Shown piece after piece: positions 30,002 through 38,532 of a DNA stretch of 64,000 nucleotides. Below the pieces are notes generated by a model. That model worked only from the letters and a program-made list of their open reading frames with translations, searched no databases and was not told where the DNA came from. The stretch lies in the NCBI GenBank assembly GCA_965204565.1, contig CBDBEU010000004.1:1-64000 (forward strand). The letters are read 5' to 3'. How positions within the stretch are numbered: the first letter of the stretch is position 1; each line of letters starts with the position of its first letter. A program made the translations under genes and the position numbers. Source of the DNA: CBDBEU01 sp965204565 (lineage in GTDB: Bacteria; Pseudomonadota; Alphaproteobacteria; Rhizobiales; TMED25).

Positions 30002-30874
30002 CTGACCCTTGAAGATCAGGGCGGCGAACGCTTTTTCGGTGAACCGGCACTGGACATTCGCGACTTCATGCGCACCGACCGTGATGGCCGTGGGTTTATC
30101 TCCACCCTAGCCGCTGACCAACTCATGAGTTCGCCACACGTATACGCCACATTTTTGTTGTGGCTTCTATCAGAGCTGTTCGAGGAGCTTCCCGAAGTCG
30201 GTAATCTCGATAAGCCGAAACTGGTGTTTTTCTTTGATTAAGCCCATCTCCTGTTTGACGAGGCGCCACGCGCGCTCATTGAAAAAATCGAGCAGGTGGT
30301 GCGTCTCGTGCGCTCAAAAGGCGTGGGTGTCTATTTTGTCACCCAGAACCCTCTTGATGTTCCTGACTCGATATTGAGCCAGTTCGGCAATCGCGTCCGG
30401 CATGCACTGCGCGCATTCACGCCGCGCGATGCCCGCGCGGTAAAAACGGCGGTGGAAACGTTTCGTCAAAACCCGGAACTCGACACCGAAACCGTGATTA
30501 CCGAACTCAGCGTCGGCGAGGCACTGGTCTCGACGCTGGAAGACAAGGGCGTACCTTCAATCGTGCAGCGCACGCTGACCCGGCCGCCATCATCGTGCCT
30601 CGGCCCGATCGACAAGGCCGAGCGCGCGGCGGCGGCAGAGGAAAGGGAGCAGGCATCCGAACAGTTAGGCTCCAGAGTGGATGATTCCGGTTCCATTCTG
30701 GATGATCTGCTGGGCGGTGCGACAAGTGCGCGAACCACGAAGTCACGGGGGTCTTCTCGCCGGCGCTCTGACTCCGCGGGAACCGCTCGCATCAAATCGG
30801 TGGCACGGTCGGTCGGCACCCAACTTGGCCGTGCTCTGGTCAGAGGGATTCTCGGCTCGCTGACCCGGCGCTAA
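30002..30874 (+). pseudogene. DUF853/HerA-like helicase (YjgR type), 3' fragment interrupted by the prophage
   Basis: Directly after the prophage terminus the plus strand reads LTLEDQGGERFFGEPALDI and onward as the C-terminal half of the DUF853 HerA-like ATPase (YjgR). This includes PKLVFFFD, then VRLVRSKGVGVYFVTQNPLD and GNRVRHALRAFTPRD. The N-terminal half with the P-loop is missing. In addition the invariant EAHLLF glutamate codon has become TAA (30239-30241), so it is inactive twice over. A start within it at 30296 gives an open frame of 192 residues, but that is not a complete protein. The family is of uncertain function in bacteria. Confidence 0.85.
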
Positions 30875-30908
30875 TTGCCGCCCCACCCGGGCCGGGTTGT
30901 TGGAATGG

Positions 30909-30932
30909 AAAAAGCCCTAAGGCTTCTTTTTC
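30909..30932. terminator. Bidirectional terminator between DUF853 remnant and cytochrome gene
   Basis: AAAAAGCC, CTAA, GGCTTCTTTTT forms a short stem with A- and T-tracts on both sides, overlapping the stop codon of the minus-strand cytochrome gene. Confidence 0.55.
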
Positions 30933-31894
30933 AATTCGATCGCCGGGATCGATTTCAGATAGGCTGCGATCGCCAGACGATCCTCTGCTGTCAGCTTGGC
31001 CATATTTTCCTGCACCTTGGTCATGGTGCCGCCGAGCATATCAAAATCCGGCTTGAACCCGGTTTCCAGCGAATAGGCGATATCGGCTTCGCTCCAGTCG
31101 CCAATCCCGGTGATGTCGTGTGGGGTTATGTTGGGTACCACGCCATCGCCTTCCGGAGCGGGCGCTCCTGCAAGCCAGCGTGAATGATCAAGCGGGGCAA
31201 GCGGCGTATCAATCCCGAATTTGCCACGCGGCGTGTGACACTCTGCACAATGGCCTGGTCCATTCACCAAGTAACCGCCGCGATTGATCTCATCACTCTT
31301 GCCCGGTTCGGGCGCATAGTCCTCGCCATCGACTACCAGCAGTTTCCAAAGGCCGATTCCCCGCCGGATATTGAACGGGAATTTGAGCTCGTGATCGGCC
31401 GGTGCTTCAGCGACTGGCGGAAGCGTGTCGAGAAATGTCTTGAGGTCGACCAGATCATCGATCGTCATCCTCTGATAGGAAGAGAACGGGAACACCGGGT
31501 AATAGTGCTGATGCCCGCCATTGTCCGGCGAGATCCCCAATTTCATTGCATTGACGAAATCGAGCGTTGACCAGCCGCCAATACCGGCGGTCTTGTCAGT
31601 CGATATATTTGGCGCGACGAACTTGCCAAACGGCGTTTCGAACGAAACACCTCCGGTGAGGCGCATTTTCTCCTCATCGCTCAATGCACATGAGCGCCCG
31701 GGAGCCTCCGGGCAGGGAGCGGCATGGCAGGATGCACACCCTCCTGCCCAGAACAAATACCTGCCATTGTCGACATTGCCGGTCTTGTTCTGCGTCAGCG
31801 TACTGGCCTCAAGCGGTCTTGGTTCGGTCAGCGCCAGCCCTGTAAGGGCAACTAGCAATCCAACAAGAATGACGGCACCAAAAAACCGCTTCAT
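30917..31894 (-). CDS. Periplasmic diheme cytochrome c
   Basis: A 325-residue exported protein. A basic start (MKRFFGA) and hydrophobic segment (VILVGLLVALTGLAL) form a signal or anchor. Two heme c sites CASCH (C53, C56, H57) and CAECH (C216, C219, H220) lie in two homologous halves, each with the downstream NISTDK or NITPHD segment and methionine candidates typical of the diheme gluconate/alcohol-dehydrogenase cytochrome family. ATG 31894 is preferred over a TTG at 31900. It is 28 bases downstream of a cytochrome c' gene and probably cotranscribed. Its electron donor is unknown. Confidence 0.85.
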   Translation of the reverse strand: MKRFFGAVILVGLLVALTGLALTEPRPLEASTLTQNKTGNVDNGRYLFWAGGCASCHAAPCPEAPGRSCALSDEEKMRLTGGVSFETPFGKFVAPNISTDKTAGIGGWSTLDFVNAMKLGISPDNGGHQHYYPVFPFSSYQRMTIDDLVDLKTFLDTLPPVAEAPADHELKFPFNIRRGIGLWKLLVVDGEDYAPEPGKSDEINRGGYLVNGPGHCAECHTPRGKFGIDTPLAPLDHSRWLAGAPAPEGDGVVPNITPHDITGIGDWSEADIAYSLETGFKPDFDMLGGTMTKVQENMAKLTAEDRLAIAAYLKSIPAIELKKKP

Positions 31895-31922
31895 GGCCAA
31901 ATTCCGTAGAGGTAGCTGTTAG

Positions 31923-32366
31923 CTATTTCTTGACTCGGAAACCTTCGTGGCAGCTCTTGCAGTTCCCACCGACTTGGCCGAGCACTGCACCGAGATCTTC
32001 CTTAGATTCTGGTGGGCTGGCGACGGCGGCAGAGGTCGCGGTCTGAAATTTTACGATCTCGTCATTGAATCCAGCCCTGTCAGACCAGATCTTGGGTGAA
32101 GCCTCGGTCTCGCCGCCGGTCTCTGATCCTTCGGGGAACAACTCACCAGCGCCAAAGCTGGCAGTGTTGATGACACGCAGGGCGAATTGGGCGGTGCCCG
32201 CATCAAATTCGAGCTCTCCCTTGGCCATCTTGCCAAGCGCTCCCATTGATGCGCCGACATTTTTCATGATCGCCTGGCGTGAAGCGATCGGATCATCCGC
32301 GGCCCCGACGCTGGTCGCCGCAACAATTGCGGTACCAAGGACAGCTGCAATGACAAATCTACTCAT
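31923..32366 (-). CDS. Cytochrome c' (periplasmic)
   Basis: A 147-residue protein. A signal peptide (FVIAAVLGTAIVAATSVGAA) precedes DDPIASRQAIMKNVGASMGA, the start of the four-helix cytochrome c' fold. The single heme motif CKSCH is near the C-terminus, as the family requires, followed by EGFRVKK. ATG 32366 has AAGGAG seven bases upstream; longer frames lack signal peptide sense. Cytochromes c' bind NO and CO and are often linked to nitrosative stress protection. It precedes the diheme cytochrome gene. Confidence 0.88.
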   Translation of the reverse strand: MSRFVIAAVLGTAIVAATSVGAADDPIASRQAIMKNVGASMGALGKMAKGELEFDAGTAQFALRVINTASFGAGELFPEGSETGGETEASPKIWSDRAGFNDEIVKFQTATSAAVASPPESKEDLGAVLGQVGGNCKSCHEGFRVKK

Positions 32367-32597
32367 ATCAAACTCCTTCCCCTCTATGGGCGTCGCCGAC
32401 GCCTGGTAAGGGTGCAGCCCTCCGGCCGATGACAATTCACGGATGTGTGAAGATTGCGATTGGGTGCGATATCTTGCTGGTGTTTGAAAGAACCTTGCCC
32501 AAGGCAAATTAGCCGCCAACCAATATCGGATTCATGTCACCGCGTGGCGGAGGGGCTCAATCCGCGCCCTCACGCCTGCGGCAACCGTCATTCCTCT

Positions 32598-33197
32598 TCA
32601 GGATGCGTCTTCCAGCAAATCGGCGACATGCTGCCAGTTGACCAGATTGTCGAACCACGTCTCCAGATATTTCGGTCGCAGATTGCGATAGTCGATGTAA
32701 TAGGAATGTTCCCACACATCACAGCCGAGTAGCGGCGTTGAGCCGTTCACCAGCGGGTTTTCGCCATTTGGCGTCTTCACCACCTCCAGCTTGCCGCTGG
32801 CATTCATGGCAAGCCAGCACCAGCCTGAGCCGAATTGTGTCATTCCGGCATTGATGAAATCGGCGCGAAACTTGTCGAATCCACCAAGATCGCTGTCGAT
32901 CTTTGCCGCCAAGGCGCCGGGCGCCTTGCCGCCGCCATCCGGCTTCATCCATTGCCAGAAGTGCAGATGGTTGTAGTGCTGAGCTGCATTGTTGAACAGA
33001 CCGGCATTCTTGCCATGGCTTTCCTTGACGATTTTGGCCAGGGGCTGACCGTCAACTCCGGCCTCTTTGGCCAGATTGTTGCCATTGGTGACATAGGCTT
33101 GGTGATGCTTGTCGTGGTGGAATTCCAGTGTTTCCGCGGACATGTGGGGCTCGAGCGCATCATGTGCATACGGAAGATCGGGCAGTTCAAACGCCAT
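32598..33197 (-). CDS. sodB: Superoxide dismutase, Fe type
   Basis: A 199-residue Fe/Mn superoxide dismutase. The start block MAFELPDLPYAHDALEPHMS, metal ligands in FHHDKHH, the NNAAQHYNH segment (its Gln position favours iron), and DVWEHSYYIDYRN with the last Asp/His ligands are all present. AGGAG lies upstream of ATG 33197. It converts superoxide to peroxide and oxygen in the cytoplasm. It is flanked by, but not obviously cotranscribed with, the GCDH gene (145-base gap). Confidence 0.93.
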   Translation of the reverse strand: MAFELPDLPYAHDALEPHMSAETLEFHHDKHHQAYVTNGNNLAKEAGVDGQPLAKIVKESHGKNAGLFNNAAQHYNHLHFWQWMKPDGGGKAPGALAAKIDSDLGGFDKFRADFINAGMTQFGSGWCWLAMNASGKLEVVKTPNGENPLVNGSTPLLGCDVWEHSYYIDYRNLRPKYLETWFDNLVNWQHVADLLEDAS

Positions 33198-33342
33198 GGG
33201 TAAGCCTCTCCTGATTAGGTAATTCCAACTCGGACGCACTTGATGGCGACCTAGTTCACGCGACCATATGCGGGCCGGTGCGGGCGTGCAACTTGCGGCA
33301 TGATCGGCCGACGCTCTGCATTATGTGCGGCATCGGTCTCAT

Positions 33343-34551
33343 TTAGAAAAACGCCTGAATGCCGGTCTGGGCGCGGCCTAGGATCAACGCGTGGATGTCG
33401 TGCGTTCCCTCATAGGTATTGACCGTCTCCAAATTCATCAAATGGCGAATGACATGGTACTCGTCTGAAATACCGTTTCCGCCATGCATGTCGCGCGCGG
33501 CGCGTGCAATATCGAGCGCCTTGCCGCAGTTGTTGCGTTTCATCAGTGAAATGGCGTGAGGGGCGGCACTTCCGGCCTCGATCATCCGGCCCAGCCGAAG
33601 GGCGCCGGCAAGCCCCAGCGCGATCTCGGTTTGCATGTCGGCGAGCTTCTTCTGGATCAGCTGATTGGCGGCGAGTGGCCGTCCGAATTGCTTGCGCTCA
33701 AGCACGTAGCTGCGCGCCGCCTGCCAGCAGAACTCCGCCGCCCCCATCGAGCCCCAGACAATGCCGAAGCGGGCACGGTTGAGGCAGCCAAAGGGGCCTG
33801 CATGCCCGGCCACACCTTCAAGTAAGCCTTCATCGGGCACGAATACCTCGTTGAGGACGAGTTGGCCGGTGGAAGACGCACGCAGCGAGAATTTGCCTTC
33901 GATTACGGGTGTCGACAGGCCTTCGCTGTCGCGCTCGACAATGAAGCCCCGGATTTTTTCGCCGCCGACTTTGGCCCAGACCACGGCGAGATCGGCAACC
34001 GGCGCGTTTGTGATCCACGACTTGGTGCCGTTCAGCCGCCAGCCGCCATCGACCTTGTCAGCGCGTGTGGTCATGCTAGCCGGGTCCGAGCCATGATCGG
34101 GCTCGGTCAGACCGAAACAGCCGACTAGTTCGCCCGAGGCGAGCTTGGGCAGATATTTGCGCCGCTGGACTTCGTCGCCATAGGTGTATATCGGGTGCAT
34201 CACCAGCGAGCTCTGGACACTCATCGCCGAACGGTAGCCCGAATCGACACGCTCAACCTCTCGGGCAATCAGCCCATAGGTGACATAGCCGAATCCGGAG
34301 CCGCCATAGGCCTCTGGCAAGGTCACGGCGAGTAGGCCGAGTTCGCCCATCTCGGTCATGATCGCACGGTCGAAATGTTCATCGCGAAAAGCATCGCGGA
34401 TGCGCGGCATCAGCCGGTCCTGGCAGAAATCTTGGGTGCTCGCCTGCACCAGCCGCTCTTCTTCGCTGAGTTCGCCGGCAAGAAGCAGCGGATCGGCCCA
34501 ATCAAACTCCGCTTTCAGATCCTGAGATTTTCTTGTTGCGGTTTCTGTCAT
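33343..34551 (-). CDS. Glutaryl-CoA dehydrogenase-type acyl-CoA dehydrogenase
   Basis: A 402-residue flavoprotein. CFGLTEPDHGSDPASM is the acyl-CoA dehydrogenase FAD/substrate signature. The C-terminal block NTYEGTHDIHALILGRAQTG contains the catalytic glutamate in the form typical of glutaryl-CoA dehydrogenases, as do the N-terminal FDWADPLLL and the RARFGIVWG segment. It would oxidise and decarboxylate glutaryl-CoA to crotonyl-CoA in lysine and tryptophan catabolism. ATG 34551 is chosen because the family starts here; ten more in-frame residues are possible. It lies 26 bases downstream of oligopeptidase B and may be in its operon. Confidence 0.88.
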   Translation of the reverse strand: MTETATRKSQDLKAEFDWADPLLLAGELSEEERLVQASTQDFCQDRLMPRIRDAFRDEHFDRAIMTEMGELGLLAVTLPEAYGGSGFGYVTYGLIAREVERVDSGYRSAMSVQSSLVMHPIYTYGDEVQRRKYLPKLASGELVGCFGLTEPDHGSDPASMTTRADKVDGGWRLNGTKSWITNAPVADLAVVWAKVGGEKIRGFIVERDSEGLSTPVIEGKFSLRASSTGQLVLNEVFVPDEGLLEGVAGHAGPFGCLNRARFGIVWGSMGAAEFCWQAARSYVLERKQFGRPLAANQLIQKKLADMQTEIALGLAGALRLGRMIEAGSAAPHAISLMKRNNCGKALDIARAARDMHGGNGISDEYHVIRHLMNLETVNTYEGTHDIHALILGRAQTGIQAFF

Positions 34552-34577
34552 TTGAGGGGCCTTCCGGAAGAGAAGAG

Positions 34578-36692
34578 TCAACCAGTGGTGGCAGGGTGGC
34601 CTGTGACATGGAGCGCGAAGGTATAGGCAAGCGCAACTTCCTTCAGCCGGTCGAATCGGCCTGATGCACCGCCATGGCCGGAATCCATGTTGGTCTTCAA
34701 CAACACCGGAGCTGCTCCACTATTATTGGCGCGCAGTTTCGCGGTCCACTTGGCGGGCTCCCAATACGTGACCCGTGGATCGGTGAGACCAGCTAGCGCC
34801 AGGATCGGCGGATAGGCGAGGTCACGAACATTGTCGTAAGGAGAATAGTCGGCAATGGTCCGGTAGTCTTCGGCGCTCGCAATTGGATTGCCCCATTCCG
34901 GCCATTCCGGCGGTGTCAGCGGCAGGGTGTCGTCGAGCATGGTCGAAAGCACATCGACGAACGGCACCTCGCCGATAATGCCGGCAAATAGCTCCGGCGC
35001 CATATTGGCGACCGCGCCCATCAACATACCGCCCGCCGAACCGCCATGTGCGACAATCCGGCCCGCGTGCGTGAAGTTCTGTGTGCACAAATGTTGGCCG
35101 GCGGCGATGAAGTCGGTGAACGTGTTGGTCTTGGCCGCCCCCTTGCCCTCGCGGTACCAGCGATAGCCCTTTTCCTTGCCACCGCGAATATGAGCAATGG
35201 CGTAGACAAAGCCGCGGTCCACCAGACTTAGCCGGTTGGTCGAGAAGGACGCCGGCATTGCGATGCCGTAGGCGCCATAGCCGTAGAGCAGGCAGGGCGC
35301 TGATCCATCGAGAGCGGTATCCTTGCGGTAAAGCAGCGAGATCAGAACGTACTCACCATCGCTGGCCCGGGCAAACACACGCTGGGTAACATAGGCGTCA
35401 GGGTCGTGGCCGCTCGGCACTTCTTGGGTCTTGCGCAGATTGCGTTCACGCGTCTCAAGGTCATAGTCGAACACTTGGCTCGGTGTCGCCATCGACGAAT
35501 AGGTGAAACGCGTCTCGCTGGTGTCGAATTCAAAGCCGCCGACAAGCCCCAGCGAATAGGCTTGCTCCGTGAATTCAATCGTGTGCTCGGCATTATCGCA
35601 AAGCCGTCTGACCACCATGCGCGGCAAGCCGTCGGTGCGCTTAAGCCAAACCAGATGATCCCGATAGGCAATCATCGAAAGGATCAGTCGGCCGGGCTCA
35701 TGGGGCACGATTTCGCGCCAATTTGCTGGCGAGGGATCGGCGAGCGGTGCCTCGACAATGCAGAAATCCTCCGCGCCACCGCGATTGGTGCGCAGGAAAA
35801 GGCGCTCACCATGATGCTCGAGGCTGCATTCATGACCGGTCTCGCGCGGCACCACGAGGCGCGGTTGTATTTCCGGTGCATCTGCCGGGATCAGATGAAG
35901 TTCGCTGGTCTCATGGGTATGAGTGGAGATGATCAGATAGTCACCAGACTGGGTCTTGCTGATCCCGGCAAAAAAACCGGGATCTTCTTCCTCAAAAACC
36001 AGCACGTCGTCTTGCGGATCGGTTCCGAGGCGATGGCGAAAGATGCGCGAAGGCCGGTGATTGTCATCAACCCTAGTGTAGAAAACCGTCTGATTGTCGG
36101 CTGCCCACACCGCACCAACCGATGTATCGGCAATGGTTTCGGTGAGCAGTGTGCCATTATGCGTGTCAAGGAATGAGAGCGTGTAATATTCCGATCCCGT
36201 CACATCGCTGCCATACGCAATGTAACGGTGGTCCGGGCTGTGGCTGGAGCCTCCGAGCTGAAAGTAGGATTGGTCTTCAGCCAGCGCATCACCGTCAATC
36301 AGCACCTCGCGGGCTCCACCGCCGCGCGGCTCACGGCAGATCAGCGGATGCTGGCCGCCCTCCACAAAGCTTGAATAGTAAGAGTAGGGGCCATCGGGCG
36401 CTGGAACGGTCGAATCGTCTTCCTTGATGCGCCCTCGCATCTCTTCGTAAAGCGTCTTTTGCAAGGAGACAGTGTCTGCCAGCACTTGTTCGGTGTAGGC
36501 ATTTTCGGCCTCCAGATGAATGCGAATTTCAGGCGCGAGCACCGCAGGATCGCGCATCACTTCGCGCCAGTTGTCCGCCCTCAGCCAAGCATAGTCATCG
36601 CTTCGCGTGATCCCGTGATGGGTGTCTTTGGCAGGGATGCGCCGTGCTTGCGGTGCGCTCACTGAATGCCCGCAAGGCGCGTCATTCATCAT
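34578..36692 (-). CDS. ptrB: Oligopeptidase B (S9 prolyl-oligopeptidase family)
   Basis: A 704-residue cytoplasmic serine peptidase that cuts short peptides after Lys/Arg. An N-terminal seven-bladed propeller (YAWLRADNWREVM start; QSYFQLGGSSHSPDHRY) is followed by an alpha/beta hydrolase domain. The nucleophile is in HGGSAGGMLMG, the acid in LTDPRVTYWEP and the histidine in MDSGHGGASGRF. ATG 36692 (or 36689) lies within the last codons of msrB, so the two genes overlap by 8-11 bases and are translationally coupled. Complete and apparently functional. Confidence 0.92.
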   Translation of the reverse strand: MMNDAPCGHSVSAPQARRIPAKDTHHGITRSDDYAWLRADNWREVMRDPAVLAPEIRIHLEAENAYTEQVLADTVSLQKTLYEEMRGRIKEDDSTVPAPDGPYSYYSSFVEGGQHPLICREPRGGGAREVLIDGDALAEDQSYFQLGGSSHSPDHRYIAYGSDVTGSEYYTLSFLDTHNGTLLTETIADTSVGAVWAADNQTVFYTRVDDNHRPSRIFRHRLGTDPQDDVLVFEEEDPGFFAGISKTQSGDYLIISTHTHETSELHLIPADAPEIQPRLVVPRETGHECSLEHHGERLFLRTNRGGAEDFCIVEAPLADPSPANWREIVPHEPGRLILSMIAYRDHLVWLKRTDGLPRMVVRRLCDNAEHTIEFTEQAYSLGLVGGFEFDTSETRFTYSSMATPSQVFDYDLETRERNLRKTQEVPSGHDPDAYVTQRVFARASDGEYVLISLLYRKDTALDGSAPCLLYGYGAYGIAMPASFSTNRLSLVDRGFVYAIAHIRGGKEKGYRWYREGKGAAKTNTFTDFIAAGQHLCTQNFTHAGRIVAHGGSAGGMLMGAVANMAPELFAGIIGEVPFVDVLSTMLDDTLPLTPPEWPEWGNPIASAEDYRTIADYSPYDNVRDLAYPPILALAGLTDPRVTYWEPAKWTAKLRANNSGAAPVLLKTNMDSGHGGASGRFDRLKEVALAYTFALHVTGHPATTG

Positions 36693-37116
36693 CGCCCTCT
36701 GATGCTTGGTCTGGGTTGTGATCAAGCGCATGCCCGTTCATGCAGTAACGCGCACCGGTCGGTGCTGGGCCGTCTGGAAAAACGTGGCCCAGATGCGCAT
36801 CGCAATTGGCGCAACGGATTTCGGTGCGGCGCATGAGGAATGACCGGTCGCTGTGTTCGGCGACCGCTTCATCGCAGACCGGCGCAAAAAAGCTCGGCCA
36901 GCCGGTGCCTGAATTATATTTGGTCTCGGACCGGAACAACGGTGCGGTGCAGCACACGCACGAATACATACCCGCCGTCTTGTCATCCCAGTGGGGACCT
37001 GTGAATGCCGGTTCGGTTCCGTGCTCACGGGTGATGCGATATTGCTCGGGCGTCAGTTGTTCACGCCATTCCGCATCCGATTTCACGACTTTGGGGCTGG
37101 GCGTCTTGTCACTCAT
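36682..37116 (-). CDS. msrB: Peptide-methionine (R)-S-oxide reductase
   Basis: A 144-residue MsrB. Zinc cysteines are in CVCC and CANC, the active-site block is FRSETKYNSGTGWPSF, and the catalytic Cys is in GARYCMNG. It reduces methionine-R-sulfoxide in proteins. Its end overlaps oligopeptidase B. With SodB nearby this gives the segment an oxidative-stress flavour. Confidence 0.93.
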   Translation of the reverse strand: MSDKTPSPKVVKSDAEWREQLTPEQYRITREHGTEPAFTGPHWDDKTAGMYSCVCCTAPLFRSETKYNSGTGWPSFFAPVCDEAVAEHSDRSFLMRRTEIRCANCDAHLGHVFPDGPAPTGARYCMNGHALDHNPDQASEGDDE

Positions 37117-37202
37117 GCGTCACCTCCGCGACACCAGATAAGCGTTCGGCATTTCACGCACAAGCCGTGGACATCAAAACCAAGCGGGACAGAAGCGGTG
37201 CG

Positions 37203-38096
37203 CTAACGCAGGAACCAGCCGCGCGAGCGCTCGCCGTTCTCATCCTCATCGTCGACCTCGCCGAAGTCAGCGTCTTCGCTAGCCTCGGCTGAGGCCGCAG
37301 TTTCAGGCCGGTTACCGCCATTGGTCTGCGACTTCTTGGTCGTCTCGGAAAGCATCTCGCGAGGAAACAGCCCCGCACGGGCAAGCGAGTCTGAGAACAC
37401 CTCGGACAGGCGCTTTTGTGTGCTGGTGACGGTCTCGACAATCGATTTTTCGGTTGAGTTGATTTCCTTGATTGTCTTGCGCGCCTTTTCGACGATGCCC
37501 TCCAGCCAATCGAAGCGGCCCGCGCGGTCAGCCATGAAGGATGCGGCCTCGGATATCAGGTGCTCGGCTGCGTCGCGAACTGCTCCGGAATCGAAGCCCG
37601 CCGATCCATTGATCATTGAATCGATTTCTCTGATACGGCGTGCAATGTCGCGAAGCTGAACCTCCCGGCGGTGCTCTTCGATCATGCCCTCATCGATCGC
37701 CGGCATGAGATCGTCGAGCTTGACCTCAAGGGTCTTGGCAATCCGTACCATGGTCTCGAAGGAAACGTCCTTCTTGGTGGTCTCGATCTCCGACAGCCCG
37801 CCGGGGCTGATGCCCGCCTCGCGTGCCAGCTCGACTGCCTTGAGACCGCGGTGCAGACGCCAGACGCGAACTGGGTGTTCGCCCTCTGAAATGCGGTGAA
37901 CCACATCTGACGGGGTCAACGCCAGCCGGTTGACCTCTCCGCGAATTGCGTTGACCGTCGCATCAAGGCCGGTTACGCGGCGCGACCTAGTCAGCAACTC
38001 TTTGAATTCGCGATGCGGTACCGTTGCGAACGCCGGCTCCCCGTCGCTGCCGCGAATGATCTGGACGGTTGTGTCCTTTTGGTCGTCGTCGCTCAT
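37203..38096 (-). CDS. XRE-family regulator, long HigA/antitoxin-like protein
   Basis: A 297-residue protein. Residues about 76-131 (VRVWRLHRGLKAVELAREAG, then SPGGLSEIETTKKDVSFETM) are a Cro/C1-type helix-turn-helix. The preceding about 75 residues are unassigned. The C-terminal about 160 residues are helical, with a likely coiled-coil and a Ser/Glu/Asp-rich tail ending GWFLR. It starts inside the stop of the small upstream gene (ATGA at 38093-38096). Antitoxins in such pairs are usually about 100 residues, so this one carries large extra parts. It probably represses its own operon. Confidence 0.7.
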   Translation of the reverse strand: MSDDDQKDTTVQIIRGSDGEPAFATVPHREFKELLTRSRRVTGLDATVNAIRGEVNRLALTPSDVVHRISEGEHPVRVWRLHRGLKAVELAREAGISPGGLSEIETTKKDVSFETMVRIAKTLEVKLDDLMPAIDEGMIEEHRREVQLRDIARRIREIDSMINGSAGFDSGAVRDAAEHLISEAASFMADRAGRFDWLEGIVEKARKTIKEINSTEKSIVETVTSTQKRLSEVFSDSLARAGLFPREMLSETTKKSQTNGGNRPETAASAEASEDADFGEVDDEDENGERSRGWFLR

Positions 38097-38377
38097 TGTT
38101 CAGCTGCCTGTTTCAAAGACTCGATCACGTCGCTCAGCGCGACAACGATCAATTTGTCATCTTGTTGTGCCACGACAAGGTCGCCGGTCGTGGAGAAGGG
38201 GCCCAGCCGGAATTCGCTGCCCTCAGCCAGCGGCAGCAGGCCCGACATCGCCGAAGGTACGCCCATGCTGCCATCGGACGCGGCGAGCTTCTGAGCCATA
38301 TTGATCGCCTTTGCCCGCTGCGGCGCCCGAAGCGCCAGAAGCGCATGCATGGCCTCGCGGCTGTACGCGATCTTCAT
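38093..38377 (-). CDS. RelE/ParE-like putative toxin
   Basis: A 94-residue protein with the helical start (IAYSREAMHALLALRAPQRA) and beta-rich end (FRLGPFSTTGDLVVAQQDDKLIVVALSD) of RelE/ParE-fold toxins; the toxin-first order resembles HigBA. Key catalytic residues of HigB cannot be confidently placed. The overlap with the XRE gene is four bases. It could instead be a small accessory protein of the regulator. Confidence 0.55.
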   Translation of the reverse strand: MKIAYSREAMHALLALRAPQRAKAINMAQKLAASDGSMGVPSAMSGLLPLAEGSEFRLGPFSTTGDLVVAQQDDKLIVVALSDVIESLKQAAEQ

Positions 38378-38532
38378 TCACTCCCCCAACACGCAACCTA
38401 ACATGTCCACTGCGGCCGTCCGCAAACACTCCAGTGGCGGGCCACAGCCGATACAATATCTTAACAAGACTTTAAGCACATACGAGCCGCACTTGCCATA
38501 GTGCTGTAGATCGCCAAACCAGCGCGTGAATG

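Noticed and set aside
30296..30874. Independent 192-residue protein
   Set aside because: It is the tail of the truncated DUF853 gene; the homologous region extends upstream through a stop codon to the phage junction.
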